Below are positions 5,715 to 5,834 of a DNA stretch of 5,834 nucleotides, piece after piece. Position 1 is the first letter of the stretch; each line of letters begins with the position of its first letter. The notes beneath the pieces were generated by a model. The model was not told the origin of the DNA and did no database searches. It was given only the letters and a program-made list of their open reading frames with translations. Position numbers and translations under genes: made by a program. Source of the stretch: Candidatus Thorarchaeota archaeon. GTDB taxonomy: Archaea; Asgardarchaeota; Thorarchaeia; Thorarchaeales; Thorarchaeaceae. The stretch spans positions 1 through 5,834 of the forward strand of contig JAEOUL010000338.1 of assembly GCA_016839345.1 (NCBI GenBank), read 5' to 3'.

Positions 5715-5834
5715 AACGTTGTTGAATTAGCATTCATTAAACGCAAACATGAAATTCAATCAAAATCCCAGAGCGTACGCCCCTTGAAGAAGAGATGAAC
5801 GAAATTACATCTCGCACAAATTATGAGAACTTGC
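5715..5834. other. Right-edge region without a clear gene
   Basis: About 120 bases upstream of the small minus-strand frame. A plus-strand ATG at 5795, preceded by purine-rich AAGAAGAG, stays open to the window edge for 13 codons (MNEITSRTNYENL) and could be the start of a gene, but this is too short to judge. On minus, a frame entering from the edge stops at a TAA after nine codons. No repeat or RNA structure is evident. Confidence 0.3.

Overview
The window reads as archaeal, most likely an Asgard-type (Thorarchaeota-like) genome. This is an inference from several signs. Shine-Dalgarno sites are of the GGTGA/GAGGTG type, and AT-rich TATA-like elements lie upstream of genes. Two surface proteins are built as an extracellular domain, a Thr/Ser-rich stalk, one C-terminal membrane helix and a short basic tail. 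Other archaeal lineages with similar surface proteins are not excluded. No RNA gene, CRISPR array, insertion sequence or other mobile element was recognised.

Layout. Positions 3-266 (+) hold the C-terminal end of a membrane-anchored surface protein whose body lies outside the window. It converges on a minus-strand tandem GNAT acetyltransferase gene (334-1311). A non-coding stretch of about 320 bases follows, with a hairpin and T-tract that look like the 3' terminator of the next gene. That gene (1635-2585, minus) encodes a secreted, membrane-tethered glutamine-amidotransferase-like protein related to the biotin-protein-ligase N-terminal (BPL_N) domain, with a complete Cys-His-Glu set. Next, also on minus, is a free-standing E2-type acyltransferase-fold protein (2701-3537) whose catalytic His and Asp are replaced.

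A 150-base divergent intergenic region with a shared TATA-like element separates this from a plus-strand two-gene operon: a class C beta-lactamase-like serine hydrolase (3688-4896) and a six-helix DUF998 membrane protein (4926-5552). The right end carries a plausible 44-residue minus-strand small ORF (5580-5714) and about 120 bases with no clear gene.

Working together: only the hydrolase/DUF998 pair is convincingly one transcription unit. The other genes look like individually transcribed, unrelated functions. I do not see a defence, mobile or biosynthetic system here. The main points of interest are the degenerate E2-like active site, the extracellular amidotransferase-like enzyme and the small ORF.
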